This document shows positions 1-10,486 of a stretch of 64,000 nt of DNA, piece after piece. Origin of the DNA: Fomitopsis serialis (taxonomy: Eukaryota; Basidiomycota; Agaricomycetes; Polyporales; Fomitopsidaceae); contig NW_025955036.1 in assembly GCF_022376445.1 (NCBI RefSeq), positions 1 through 64,000 of the forward strand, read 5' to 3'. Both the position numbers and the translations under genes were made by a program. The notes beneath the pieces were generated by a model. That model searched no databases and had not been told where the DNA came from. It was given only the letters and a program-made list of their open reading frames with translations. The first letter of the stretch is position 1. Each line of letters starts with the position of its first letter.

Positions 1-1
1 G

Positions 2-1957
2 ACGAGGCAACGTGCTTCGCTTCTGTCCAAGCTCGCAAAAGAAAGGGAGCTCCTGGCGATGCGCGAGGCAGCTGAGAAGGCCGCGGCAGGTCCTAAACCT
101 TTCCCATCATCCTTCGACAACCTCGGCAAGCGTAAGCGAGTCCCCGGTTTTGACGACGAGCTGCCTAAGCATCGAAGGGGACTTGCTTGGTCATCATCCT
201 CATCCTCTACGTTCTCTCCATCTGCCAGCTACACCGAGATTGCCCCTCCTCTTCCTCGTCCACCATCACACCTCCTTCAGAACCACGAATTAGCAAATTC
301 GCTAGCTCGTTGTAGCGATCACGTTAAAGTAGAAACCCCATTCAATGTTGATCGATTGAGCGACATGCTCGTTGACCACCCGAATCAACCCTTCGTCCAA
401 TCTGTTCTTACAGGTCTGCGTGAAGGTTTCTGGCCACTGGAGGATGGCGAATGGAAGCTGGAGCTCGAAGAGGTTGTCGGCAACTACTCCACGGAGGAGC
501 CGGATCTCGACGCGATTCGTGCGTTCCGAGACAAAGAACAGGCTGCAGGCCGTTGGTCGGGCGAGCTGTCAGAGCTACTGCCGGGCATGAAGATCTCGCC
601 CATGTTCGTGGTCTGGCGTGATGACAAGGCTCGGGTAGTCACTGACCATACCGCCTCGGGTCTGAACGACGGGATCCCGAGGGCGGAGGCAAAAGTCCGA
701 TACGACAACATGACCGACTTTGGCCAAGAGCTCGCAAATGCAAGGGCTCAGAACCCAGGTCGTCGGATCGTCACTTTCAAGGACGACGTCGCCTCAGCGT
801 TCCTTAACCTCCCAGCTCACCCTCTCTGGCAGCTTCGTCAGATTGTTGTAGTCGATAACAAACTCTACGTCGTGCGTCGTCTTGTCTTCGGCAATCGCGC
901 TTCTCCGAGGATCTGGTGTGCGGTCTCTGGTCTGCTATGCTGGATCGCAATCCGAAAGCTCGGCATCGTGGGCCTCTTCGTCTATATGGACGACTTCTTC
1001 GGATGGGATTATGAAGGCCATACGGTCGTCTACAAGGGTCATACCTTTACCCGGAAGCAGGCTCAGCTACTCGTGCTCTGGGACGCGATTTCGTGTCCAT
1101 GGGAAGCACGAAAGCAGCAGTTCGCTGGTCAGCTTACCATCATCGGATTCCACATTAACGCCAATCTCGGTACGATTTCTCTGCCACCGTCTGCAATCGC
1201 GAAGGCCCTGGAGGACATTGATCGCTTCCTTGCTCATCCAAAGCGCCAACCAGCCCTACGTGACTGGCAGCGCCTCGCAGGGCGGCTCAACTGGCTTCTC
1301 AATGTGCTACCCTGGGGTCGACCGGCATTGACTGAGCTTTATCGCAAAATGTCAGGCAAAACGCAGTCCTTCCGGGCAATCTACCTGAACCGCGATGTTA
1401 TCTCCGACCTCACCTGGTTCAAGCAGACGATACCGCGTTCCATTGGTGTCCGGTTCGTCGACAACGGTCGCTGGGCAATTTCCGAAGCCGACATCGTGAT
1501 GTGGTCGGATGCAGCGCTAACGAAAGCGCTTGCCTTCGTCTATTCTAACAAGGGCTTTGTCTATCAGATCAAACCTCCTCCACCGAACTGCAAAGTCGAC
1601 ATCTTCTTCCTCGAGCTAGTCGCTATCTTGTCGGCGTTGCACCATATCGCGACTCTGCCTTCGCCTCCTCGCCGAGTGCTCGTCTGGTCAGACAGCCTCA
1701 ACTCCGTCGAGGCTCTGAGTTCCCTCAGTGTTGCCGAATCCCTCCACAACTCAGTCCTCCTCGCTATCGCAGCTATCGTTCTTCAGACAGGCATCGACAT
1801 CAGGGTGCGCCACATCAGGGGCGAAGATAACCTCCGTGCCGACCTGCTCTCGCGCCTTATGTTCGACGAGTACGCCCGTCGATTTCCAGCTGACCGCGTC
1901 TGCTTCTTCTCTCCGCCTCGGGAGTTGCTGCCGGCGCGATGGAGGGAACACTTTTGA
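2..1957 (+). CDS. Reverse transcriptase / RNase H polyprotein of YR retrotransposon (5' partial)
   Basis: The frame is open from the first bases of the window, so the N-terminus (probably a Gag-like part) is missing. The RT palm shows the YMDD catalytic box near 985-1000 (read VYMDDFF), preceded by the FKDDVASAF segment, which carries the first catalytic aspartate region. The C-terminal third is an RNase H-like fold with the acidic patches MWSDAA, FLELVA and VWSDS and the late motif GEDNLRADLLSR. That motif is typical of DIRS-superfamily RNase H. The stop at 1955-1957 overlaps the recombinase start by 19 bp. This part has no internal frame break. The product copies element RNA into DNA before recombinase-mediated insertion (family knowledge). 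Confidence 0.88.
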   Translation, partial: TRQRASLLSKLAKERELLAMREAAEKAAAGPKPFPSSFDNLGKRKRVPGFDDELPKHRRGLAWSSSSSSTFSPSASYTEIAPPLPRPPSHLLQNHELANSLARCSDHVKVETPFNVDRLSDMLVDHPNQPFVQSVLTGLREGFWPLEDGEWKLELEEVVGNYSTEEPDLDAIRAFRDKEQAAGRWSGELSELLPGMKISPMFVVWRDDKARVVTDHTASGLNDGIPRAEAKVRYDNMTDFGQELANARAQNPGRRIVTFKDDVASAFLNLPAHPLWQLRQIVVVDNKLYVVRRLVFGNRASPRIWCAVSGLLCWIAIRKLGIVGLFVYMDDFFGWDYEGHTVVYKGHTFTRKQAQLLVLWDAISCPWEARKQQFAGQLTIIGFHINANLGTISLPPSAIAKALEDIDRFLAHPKRQPALRDWQRLAGRLNWLLNVLPWGRPALTELYRKMSGKTQSFRAIYLNRDVISDLTWFKQTIPRSIGVRFVDNGRWAISEADIVMWSDAALTKALAFVYSNKGFVYQIKPPPPNCKVDIFFLELVAILSALHHIATLPSPPRRVLVWSDSLNSVEALSSLSVAESLHNSVLLAIAAIVLQTGIDIRVRHIRGEDNLRADLLSRLMFDEYARRFPADRVCFFSPPRELLPARWREHF

Positions 1958-2945
1958 ACGCGCTGGGCGGGCCATCCCGGCCACGTCAGGCCCGCCCAGT
2001 GATAGCGCTCTCAGCACTTGACGAGCGAACGGCCTTTCTGCAAGCCAACGCAATCGAGCGATCGACTGCCCGACACTATGCGACTGGTGCCCGTGATTAT
2101 ATCTCTTTCTGCGCAAAACACAGCTTACCTCTTAACCCAACTCCGGAAACCCTTGCTCGCTACATCGCCTACACTTCACAGTTCATCGCTTCGGGTCCGA
2201 AATATCTCTCAGGTGCTCGGCACTTCTTGCGCGACATTTTTCCAGACTTCGACACCCATCGCTCCCACCCATCTGTTCAAGCCACGATCGCTGGAGCTCG
2301 CAAGTTGAGAGGAGAGGCTGTGCGTCGCAAGCTACCGCTTCGTACGTCCCACCTAGCCACCTTTGTTCACATTGCTGTCCTTTCAAAATGTTACGACGAC
2401 CTCCTCTTTGCTACCATGCTCTCGTGCATGTTTTATGCATGCCACCGATCTGGCGAGCTCCTCGTCAAAGCAACTGGGAGCACACTTGACTGGCGAAAAA
2501 TCATCAAGCGATCCTCGCTCGAATTCTCTGGTTCCCGCGCCTCGTACACCTACCCTACCACAAAGGCGACCGTTTTTACACGGGTACTACCATCCTCCAC
2601 ATGCGCCACGACGTCTGTTGCCCAGTCGATCTTCTTCGCGACTACGTCCGTGAACGTGATCGTCGTCACGGTGCCAAGGCTGCGCTGTTCTTGCGAGAAG
2701 ATGGGTCCCTTCCTACGCGTTCTTGGTTTGAACAGCACTTCTTCGCAGTCCTCGACCACACCTACGGAGGCCATTCGGCGCGTGCTGGTGGAGCGACGTA
2801 CTACGCCGGACTCGGCCTATCAGAGACTGTCATACAGGCTCTCGGTCGCTGGTCTTCAGCAGCATGGAAGGACTACGTTCGAGACAACCCGACCGTACGT
2901 GCCGAGCTTGAACTTGCTCGCCTCCGTCTGCCCTCTCAGCAATGA
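1939..2945 (+). pseudogene. Tyrosine recombinase of YR retrotransposon, one frameshift
   Basis: The start codon lies inside the end of the RT frame. The N-terminal half (to about 2540) shows a SAM-like core-binding region (STARHYATGARDYISFC) and the first catalytic arginine context CHRSGELL. The reading then moves by one base (equivalent to losing one) at about 2540. The catalytic C-terminal half continues in another frame to the stop at 2945, with the box HSAR (HxxR) and a downstream tyrosine in DYVRDNP. All catalytic landmarks are present, so the lesion is recent or a sequencing error. The enzyme would insert a circular or linear cDNA by site-specific recombination (family knowledge). Confidence 0.82.
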
Positions 2946-3017
2946 CCTCTTTTCGGCTGCTCGCTCACATCTTTTACACCACCACCATCCCCCTCACTCA
3001 CCATCACTGGCCATTAT

Positions 3018-3117
3018 GGCTACATCCTCTCGCGCCAGCGAATACATCGCACGTGGGGAAGCGCTCGGCCGAGCGCTTCCCGTTTGACGCAACCCGAGTC
3101 GAGTGACAAGGTGGAGG
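3018..3117 (+). repeat. 100-bp split direct repeat, copy B1, with 26-bp palindrome
   Basis: Identical base for base to 3687-3786, with the identity ending sharply at both sides. A perfect inverted repeat (3056-3081, centre GGCC) lies inside. It starts 72 bp after the recombinase stop, the place expected for the first 3' repeat of a Ngaro-type element. Confidence 0.9.
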
Positions 3118-3686
3118 TCGAGGTAATTCCGGGTTCCGGGGGTAAGGAGGAATTTCTGAGGCCTCCGCACCCACTCGGAAGACCTCTCCACGCACGTCGC
3201 ACGTGCATCCCGGCCAGGGGCGCGTCGGGCTCGACCAAGCTCGCTCTGATGTCAGCGACCTGCTGACGGAGGTCAGACGAGCATGCTCATTGGTCAGTCC
3301 TGCAGCCCGCTGCGCATCCCCTATCCTAAACAGGGTCTTAACCTCGCGTACGGGCGCAGCGCACAGATCACCCTTCTCGCTGCCGCCCCGCAGGTACGTC
3401 CGATTCAGCCGCCTCGCCGCTGATCGCGAAGCTCACCCGCCGTGAACAGATATAGTACGCCTCGTATATTTTAGCGTATCGCGCAAACAAAGGCACACTA
3501 TATCTCACGTACGCGGGTCCCTCCATGCTGCTGTTCAGTAGCTGACACATTATATTTCACTAGAAGTCTGTCAGACTTCGAAGCTTCGCATCTGCCCACC
3601 CTCCTCTCCCTTGTTTTCATTGTTTCTTATCATGTCCGATCTGTACTACTATTGTAGACTGCTTTTCCGTATTCTTTTGTACAGTA

Positions 3687-3786
3687 GGCTACATCCTCTC
3701 GCGCCAGCGAATACATCGCACGTGGGGAAGCGCTCGGCCGAGCGCTTCCCGTTTGACGCAACCCGAGTCGAGTGACAAGGTGGAGG
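3687..3786 (+). repeat. 100-bp split direct repeat, copy B2 (presumed element 3' end)
   Basis: Perfect copy of 3018-3117 at an offset of 669 bp, including the 26-bp palindrome (3725-3750). The sequence changes character right after it, into GC-rich minisatellite, so this is the likely right end of the element. Confidence 0.88.
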
Positions 3787-4900
3787 CCCCGCGCCGCCCT
3801 CTGCCCGGCGTCAACCTCGGCCAAGCCCGGAAGCCCGCAACAAGCCGAGCGCTTCCGTCCGCTGTCTGCGACCTCCACCATCCCGCTGTCGGTCACCGAC
3901 GTCGTTAGAGCATAGCGCGTACGACGACAGCGAGCACGCAGGGCCAATGCCCTGCATGCAGATACAGCCAACGAACGTACGGCGGGCGTGGTAGCGAAGG
4001 GCTAGCATCAAGGTGAGTGCAAATGCCATACGAGCGAGTGAGCTGACTGTAGCTACAGGACGCGCCGACGTGCAGTACGACGCACGCGTCGACCGCGAGC
4101 GCGCAGGGCTAATGCCCCGCGTGCAAACACATTCAACGGGCGGAACGCGGGCACCGGCGCGATGGCGGGCGGGCAGGCGGATGGGCAGGCAAACGGGCGA
4201 GCGGGCAAACGGGCGAGCGGGCAAACGGGCGAGTGGGCAAACGGGCGAGCGGGCAGGCGGACGGGCGGGCAGACGGGTGGGCAGACGGTCGGATATACGA
4301 TTAGACAGGTGAGCAAGCGGACAGGTATGAGAACGCTTTTTGAAAAAACCAGATGGTCAAGCGAGCAGGCGACAACACATGCCCGCTGTGAGCGCGCTGA
4401 GCGAATGCCCAGCACGCAGACGCAGTCGGCAAATGCAGACGCAGGCGCGCAAGCAGGCACGCGAGCAGATGTAGAGCAGGAGAGTGGACAGATGAGGACG
4501 AGTCGCAGGTGGACGAGCCGGCGGATGGACGGACGAGCCGGCGGGCGGATGGGCGACCGGGTGGACGACCGGGCGAGCAGACGGATACGCAGACGAGTGG
4601 GCGACCGGGTGGGTAGACGGACGAGCAGGTGAGGGGGGAAGTGGGAGGGCGAGCGAGCAAGAGGGCAAGCGGGCGAGAGGGCGAGAGGGCAAGCAGGCGT
4701 ACACAGAGCGCGGACCAGCAACACACGCACAGCGACCGCGAGCGTGCAGGGCAAATGCCCCGCACGCAAGCACGGCCAACGAACGGAAGGCGGGCGTGTG
4801 AGCGATAAGTGACTGCAACGGTGGGCAGGGCCGGGGCGCGCAACGCACACCAACTGCGCCGGGCAACTGCCCTACTGCCTCTGCACGCAGATACGGCCGA
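3787..4900. repeat. GC-rich degenerate minisatellite with interspersed ~60-bp units
   Basis: The stretch 4160-4300 and again about 4500-4690 is built from short degenerate units such as GGGCGAGCGGGCAAAC. A longer unit of about 60 bp recurs at about 3931-3990, 4091-4150, 4388-4440 and 4733-4800. Each copy contains a small inverted motif GCAGGGC..GCCCYGC followed by a conserved arm. Arg/Ala-rich or Pro/Ala-rich open frames on both strands come from this composition and are not read as genes. Confidence 0.75.
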
Positions 4901-7574
4901 GATGTCATAAATAGAGACCTTGTAATGGTAGTAATAACATAGTATTCTATGCATATACAGCAACCACTGCCACCAATCTGCCCAAAGTCAACGATTCACG
5001 GATCGCAACTCAAAGAACCAGTACACTAGTGTAGATAGACATCCCTACCGAATACGAGAATAGCTTGTGTGTTGTACTGCACCCCCATGTGTTGTATTAC
5101 TTCAGTATATGTAACTAGACATGCATCTATTCACTATTGTAGCATAGAAGACATGCACATATACTGCGAAACCGACCGGAACGCGAGTCGCAGATATGTT
5201 GCAGGCCTAAGTAGGACCGTTAAACGCGTTCTGATTGGCCAGGAACAGCCCGAGCACATCGGGGTTGCCCAATTCGGCGGGGCAACAAATAGATACAAAT
5301 GTTGAGTTTACGGGCGCCCGCAAGGCTCGCCCAGGTACTACGATAGCTCTACCATCTACTACCATCTACTACTCGCCCCGGACGGACCCTTGGACCAGCA
5401 CGAACGGTGGTACGTCGACCAGCACAAGCAGCGGCACGTTGACCAGCATGAGTGGTGCGTAAGGAGGTACAAATGTGGCCGTTTCTGGGTACAAACGGCG
5501 GCGTGTTGACAAAGACGAACGGTGCGTCAGCGAGTACGAACGGCAGCGTGTCGACCAGCAGGGTCCCTGCGGACTACACGGGCAATGTCATGTGTACCGT
5601 GATCATCGACGGTGTCGATCGCAGCCTGTACGTCACCCTCCACCTCGTGCCAAACATTGTCACTAACATATCAGTTCATCGCAAAGACTAGCGTCTCGAC
5701 CTCCGTGGGAGGCTGCGTGCGCGCTATACCCGGTGCCATAGGAGCCTGCGAATCGTCGTCTACGCCCGCGAGCCCGAGCTTGGCGAGCACAGCGTAGAGC
5801 ATGTCGAGACGGTTTGCATTGGCACGGGTTTGATGGAGTCGAGGCGGATGAGGCCTACCCACCACTCCAGTTACTGCGGCTTGTACACGCCCACCATCTA
5901 CAACCGGATCGCTCTTCGCCGTCCATTCGCGAGCATGACCTCCCCACGGCTCTACTTCTCTTGTCTGCGCCACCTCGCCACCATGCATGCGCTCCTTGCG
6001 CACGCCGCGGGCACACTCAGCTGCCGTCGCAGGTCCCCGAGCGCGTCGTGCAGGTCGTGGAAGAGTGCAAGCGCGGGATGAAGCGCGCGGAGGACGTCGA
6101 GGTCGAGCATGCGGGGCTGCTCGTCTAGGACCTTGGTGGTTCTCATTCTGGAGCACTCAGCATGTAGTACAGAGTACTGTGTATTGATGTATTGCGCGAA
6201 TACATCATTCCTTATGACTGTAGCGTTTGTCAGAGTGTTGACGAAATGTCGGGGGCTCAAACATTCTGAATCGGGAAGGTGTACCTACTACCTAGGCCCG
6301 GACTCGGAAACGTCAGATTTCACTGATCGCACATCGCGATCGCATTCGCCCGATGACGGGACCCAAAGTGGAAGAGCGCGCAACAGCACCCAATTGGGTA
6401 GGTGCCGCCGCCGCGAGCTCTCCCCGGCGCCGGGTGACCTGGGCTGTCCATAAAGGGCAGCTGCCCTTTTGGGTAGCGAGCGGGGCGCCGGCTGCAGTGA
6501 TTACTGCGTCTTCATACACGAAGGGGACTTGTAAGTACTGGGATTTATGTATGATCTGTTTGTGCTAACAACAGGGATTCATACATGAGCATGCCAGCAT
6601 CTGGTGGACCCCCACACTCCTTTCTTCCCTATATCGACCAACTCGATAACGAATCGGGACCGCGGACGACCTCAAAAAACCGATCGCGGGTTGCAGACCC
6701 GATCCCCTTCCTGTCCCATCGATCCCGCTCCCGCTACGCCAGGCCTGAGCTTGCCCCTCGCTACACGAAAACTGCCACTGCTGGGGAGGAGGTCTCCGCA
6801 ATTACACAGCACCCACAGCCAAGCAGGGCGAGGCGCCCTTTGGGCGAGGACTGGATCATGTCGGCGGGCCCCCGACTCGCTTAAAAATCCTTCGACACAA
6901 ACGATGCCGTTGGGGGAGTCGTTCTCGGCGCCGCCCTCGTTGGTTGACACCAGCCCTGGGGGTTTTGAGCGTGCTATACATTGGGCTGCAAGCGGCATTG
7001 TGAAGGCGGACACGGTGCAGGGGGGCGGGGGCTCTGGGAGCGCCCTTGGTGATGTGATGGATAAGCGCCTATCGTAACTACAGGCGCGCTCAACGCGCCT
7101 TCGCGGGGAGATTATGATGGTTAAGTGGCCCACCTTACGGGTCACTGGGGGATGATGAAGACCAGGACGATACCTACGACTGCCCACACCCCGACACGCC
7201 TTGGATGCAGGAGGGCAGGGGCTGGGAGGGTGGTGAGGTCGCAGGGAGGCGGGGTTCTCGGGATCTGGGGATCCATGCCGCAACACGGTCTGCTCACGTC
7301 GGACATCCCTTATTATTGTTGCCCCGCATGTACCTACCGTACGGGCCTAAAACATGGAGAATAAAAAAAAAAAAAAAAAAAAAGACAACCGAGGCAGCGA
7401 TGGCGGAAGTTGAACATATCGTGTTGTGAGGCCACATCGGCACGCATTGAAGTGAAAGACAATACCTGATGCATAAGTTACGCGCGATACAAAGTGCAGG
7501 GTGAATATGTCGTAGAAATACAGTACGATAACAGAGATCGGAGTCCGAAGGAGGGTATGCGCAGTGGGTTGCGC
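4901..7574. other. Gene-poor stretch with relic-like pieces and a poly(A) run
   Basis: No convincing gene was found. It holds an imperfect 21-24 bp tandem repeat (5392-5560), a frame-broken coding-like patch on the minus strand (about 5671-6260) that I cannot name, and a run of 21 A at 7363-7383. Composition and broken frames suggest old mobile-element debris. Confidence 0.45.
5392..5560. repeat. Imperfect 21-24 bp tandem repeat with coding periodicity
   Basis: The core GACCAGCACGAACGG recurs every 21-24 bp with changes that keep a three-base rhythm. It reads as repeated [D/S]x[H/Y]xR..V in one frame. No complete gene surrounds it. Confidence 0.6.
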
Positions 7575-8365
7575 TCATTTATGCGAACGCCGTTCGAATA
7601 GATAGAGCATCATGAGGACAGCGACGGCGAAGAATGGCCATGCACGTTTCCCGCTCTCCAGGATGGCGAGAGGCGACGTAGCGATCTCGGGGACCCCGTA
7701 GACACACGTGCTCGACAGCAGCTCTCTGCTCTGAAGCGACGCGTTGGAGGCGGGAGTTGGGTCGTCATCGAATCGTAACACAGCCTGTGCTGTGAGCTCC
7801 TCTCCGCAGAGTTCTGCGTACTCTGATGCAGACACAGGTGTCAGGATGGAAGTGTTGAAGCAGACGGCGCCGGACTCACCGTTCAGTTTCGCGGGTACGA
7901 CCAGAGCCAGTACGCTCGACCTAACGTCGAGCTGACACTGTACGCAAGCATGGACAGCCGAGGGCCGCGCAGCTGCACAGGTGCATGCAGCGCTCCTAGA
8001 GCAGTTCTGTGGGTGAAACACGGTCGTTCGTGAGGAATGTGGCGACCAGCGGGAGTCGTGATGCTCACCTGAGCGTTCAGGATAGGCTGGCAGGTAGAGA
8101 TACACTGCAGGAGAGACGTGGTCTGGTCAGATGCGAGCTCAAAGTGCTATTGAGTGCCAATGCATACCTCCTCCGCTATGGAGTATGATGCTTCATTGCC
8201 GCATGTCGAGAGCTCTACCGCGACGCCCAGAGATGGCCTCGCCTCCGCGCCACGCAATACTGTAGATAGAGTCAGACCTAGTTCGATGAGTCCGAGTCGC
8301 CGACATCGCTTACCTGCCCAACCGAAGACGAGGGAGATGAGGAAACGTTGCGGTGAGGCGTGCAT
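7575..8365 (-). CDS. Secreted 8-cysteine protein with C-terminal membrane anchor
   Basis: Five exons on the minus strand: 8365-8314, 8259-8168, 8104-8069, 8006-7880 and 7822-7575. All phases agree and give 184 aa. Introns are 54, 63, 62 and 57 nt. The last one is a multiple of three but has a good donor GTGAGT and branch CTGAC. The N-terminus is a signal peptide (FLISLVF core, likely cut after AEA). About residues 35-90 carry eight cysteines with spacing C-x12-C-x3-C-x8-C-x5-C-x1-C-x10-C-x2-C, similar in style to CFEM-type fungal surface proteins but not a classic match. A hydrophobic segment (FFAVAVLMMLYL) and the basic tail ERRSHK end the protein, so it is probably a type I membrane protein. 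Two N-glycosylation sequons (NCS, NAS) are present. The substrate is unknown; CFEM proteins often bind haem. Confidence 0.72.
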
Positions 8366-10486
8366 GGCTCTTCTAGCTGAACGTACAGGGTCTGATGGCG
8401 GAGAGGGTCAAAGACTCGTCCAGCGAGATTCGCTGGGAGGGTGATGCGGGGTGGTAGGGAGCGCGAGCCCCCCGTCCGCACTGCTTAAGACTCTGGTGCA
8501 TCTCTCATGCAGTATCGCTACAACAGCCGCGAGACAATTGAGACAATAGAGCAGTTACGTAACGGGCCGCTTCGTAGCCACGGTCCGTGTGATCGCAGGT
8601 GATCGCGCCTATCTGAGCCAAAGCGACTCATCCGTACCTTTGATGACTTTTCCCCGGATCCCCTGGTTCTCGGAAACGCAACGCATGGTTCTAGGCATGG
8701 GAGGACGAGTCACTGCACTTGAGGTCAACACGACAACTGGCAAGGCTCAGGAGAGACCCTATAACATCGTGGCGTACGTGCTTGAGGTGCGGTTCGGTTA
8801 CATACAATTGAGAGTCCTATGCGCAAGTTGACAAGTGATAAAAAACCCCAGCAGGCTTCCAGAAAGCTCAAGCGCAGGCGGGAACGCTGCCTCCTCGAGG
8901 CTTGCAGACAACAAGGCCGAAGATCGCATCGGGGTTGGTTTTGATCTACTTAAGATCGGGATGGGTCAGCCACACTCGGACACTTCGGGCAACGGCGTTG
9001 TTTGAGTGTTGTTTGGCCATTTCAACATCAGCATCTGGGCGTCGAGCACATAGTCCGGGCTCAACCCCTTTTCTGTCGGCTCATTGCGTGCGCATCATGC
9101 ACTGCTATGTCGACAATGAACGATGTGCACCGAATACCGCAGTGTCTCTCCTTTCTGTTTTCTGTTTGGAGTCGCCGGTTCTCCGCCACGGCTCAGTACC
9201 CCTATGCCCGAGCGGGCATACAACGCCTCCGGAAGGTGTAGACATGCATCTAGTGATCTATCATCACAAGGTGTGTCTTGTATTCTCGCGTCATGATTAT
9301 TCTGCCGCGTGGCCTTTGAATGTTTCGAAACCCCGAGATCGTCGGAAGACTTCACGACAGCCGCGTGTCAACAGGAGTCAACATTCTATCAGTTCTTGTC
9401 TTCTGGATCGGCCTATGCTTCCCATGCCGTTCAACGTCCACTCATGAGGTCTAGTTCTCATGCTCATACTAACTTTGCGTCTCTGTGAGTGCCATATTTC
9501 GACTATCCCGCCATTTCTGTCACACTGATGCATTTGTGCCATCCCGCGTGCCTAATCAGTGCCGTTGAACCCGGCAGTGCTAGAGGAATACCACATAGAG
9601 TGATTATATTTTTGATGCAGCAGAACTCCTGATGATTATTTGCTTACAGCAACCCCATTCGATCCATCCTGCCTTTCTGAACATCATCATGCTGTCGGAG
9701 GTTACTATTAGTAGTATGAGCCTGAAGTGAGAACTCCCCTTTTCCGTCACTGCGCGACAACGACTAACCAATTTGATGTCAGAATGCACGTTTATCACCG
9801 ACTCTCTGACACGCCGACTGATTGTCTACATGGATGTCATGGCGGTACCACTGGCAGCGACGGGCCATCCTGCCGGTGAGTTACACAGTCATTACCACAG
9901 CAGCCGGTTTGATTGTTGGTTCCTCTTTTGTCAATCACAAGCAACCATACTACTCGTCAAGTATTTCCAGAAACTTCTCAGCATTCTCCATTGCGATCCC
10001 CGGGCCATTGAGCCAAGGACGACGACCGTGTCTGCGTGGACGACAGTTGCCACTCCGAGTCCCATTGACGTTCATCTGAACTCTACCGCGTGGTCGAGGC
10101 ATCGAACCACTTCGTACCACCGCACTGGCCTCCATTTCACAACCTATGAAATTGTTGCCTCGCAGCGACAACGGACTGATGATGGCCATTGACCATGTTG
10201 TACTTGGCCATAACGCGCACCATACGCGTCATGTCCTAGTACAGATTGCGGATATGTTGGCATCTGTGTACATCTGATGACCACAATTGAACGCGCCTGG
10301 CCACTTGTGGCATGATTTGGCGTCCTCCGCGGTTGCTGGGCAGGGTATTAGTAGCCAGGACACTCCGACATGCGGCGCTGGTGATACCACATATTTTACA
10401 ACAGCTACCAATACAACCAACGTCCCAACACGTCGCGCTTCTCGTACGCTGGTCCCTCAAAATTCCGTCACTGTCACTCGAGTTTT
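8366..10486. other. No gene recognised
   Basis: Several short open frames occur on both strands, but none shows splice-compatible continuation, a known motif or a paralogue elsewhere in the window. It separates the cysteine-rich gene from the 3' end of the beta-lactamase-like gene. Confidence 0.5.

Larger units (their letters stand above)
1..3786 (+). mobile_element. Tyrosine-recombinase retrotransposon (DIRS superfamily, Ngaro-like layout), 5' partial
   Basis: The order is reverse transcriptase/RNase H, then tyrosine recombinase, then two copies of a 100-bp direct repeat (3018-3117 and 3687-3786) separated by 569 bp. Ngaro-type elements carry split direct repeats A1-ORFs-B1-A2-B2, which fits the repeats here being B1 and B2 and 3118-3686 being A2. 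A1 would lie left of the window. There is no integrase and no LTR in the visible part. The recombinase frame is broken once, so this copy is probably inactive unless the break is a sequence error. Assignment to Ngaro rather than DIRS rests on the direct (not inverted) repeats and on RT and YR being adjacent with no methyltransferase between them. Confidence 0.8.

Noticed and set aside
3811..4963. Long Arg/Ala/Pro/Cys-rich open frames on both strands
   Set aside because: They follow from the GC-rich minisatellite, exist in several frames at once and lack any domain or splice pattern.
6672..7286. 204-codon minus-strand open frame
   Set aside because: Low-complexity composition, no recognised motif, no splice continuation; not reported as a gene.
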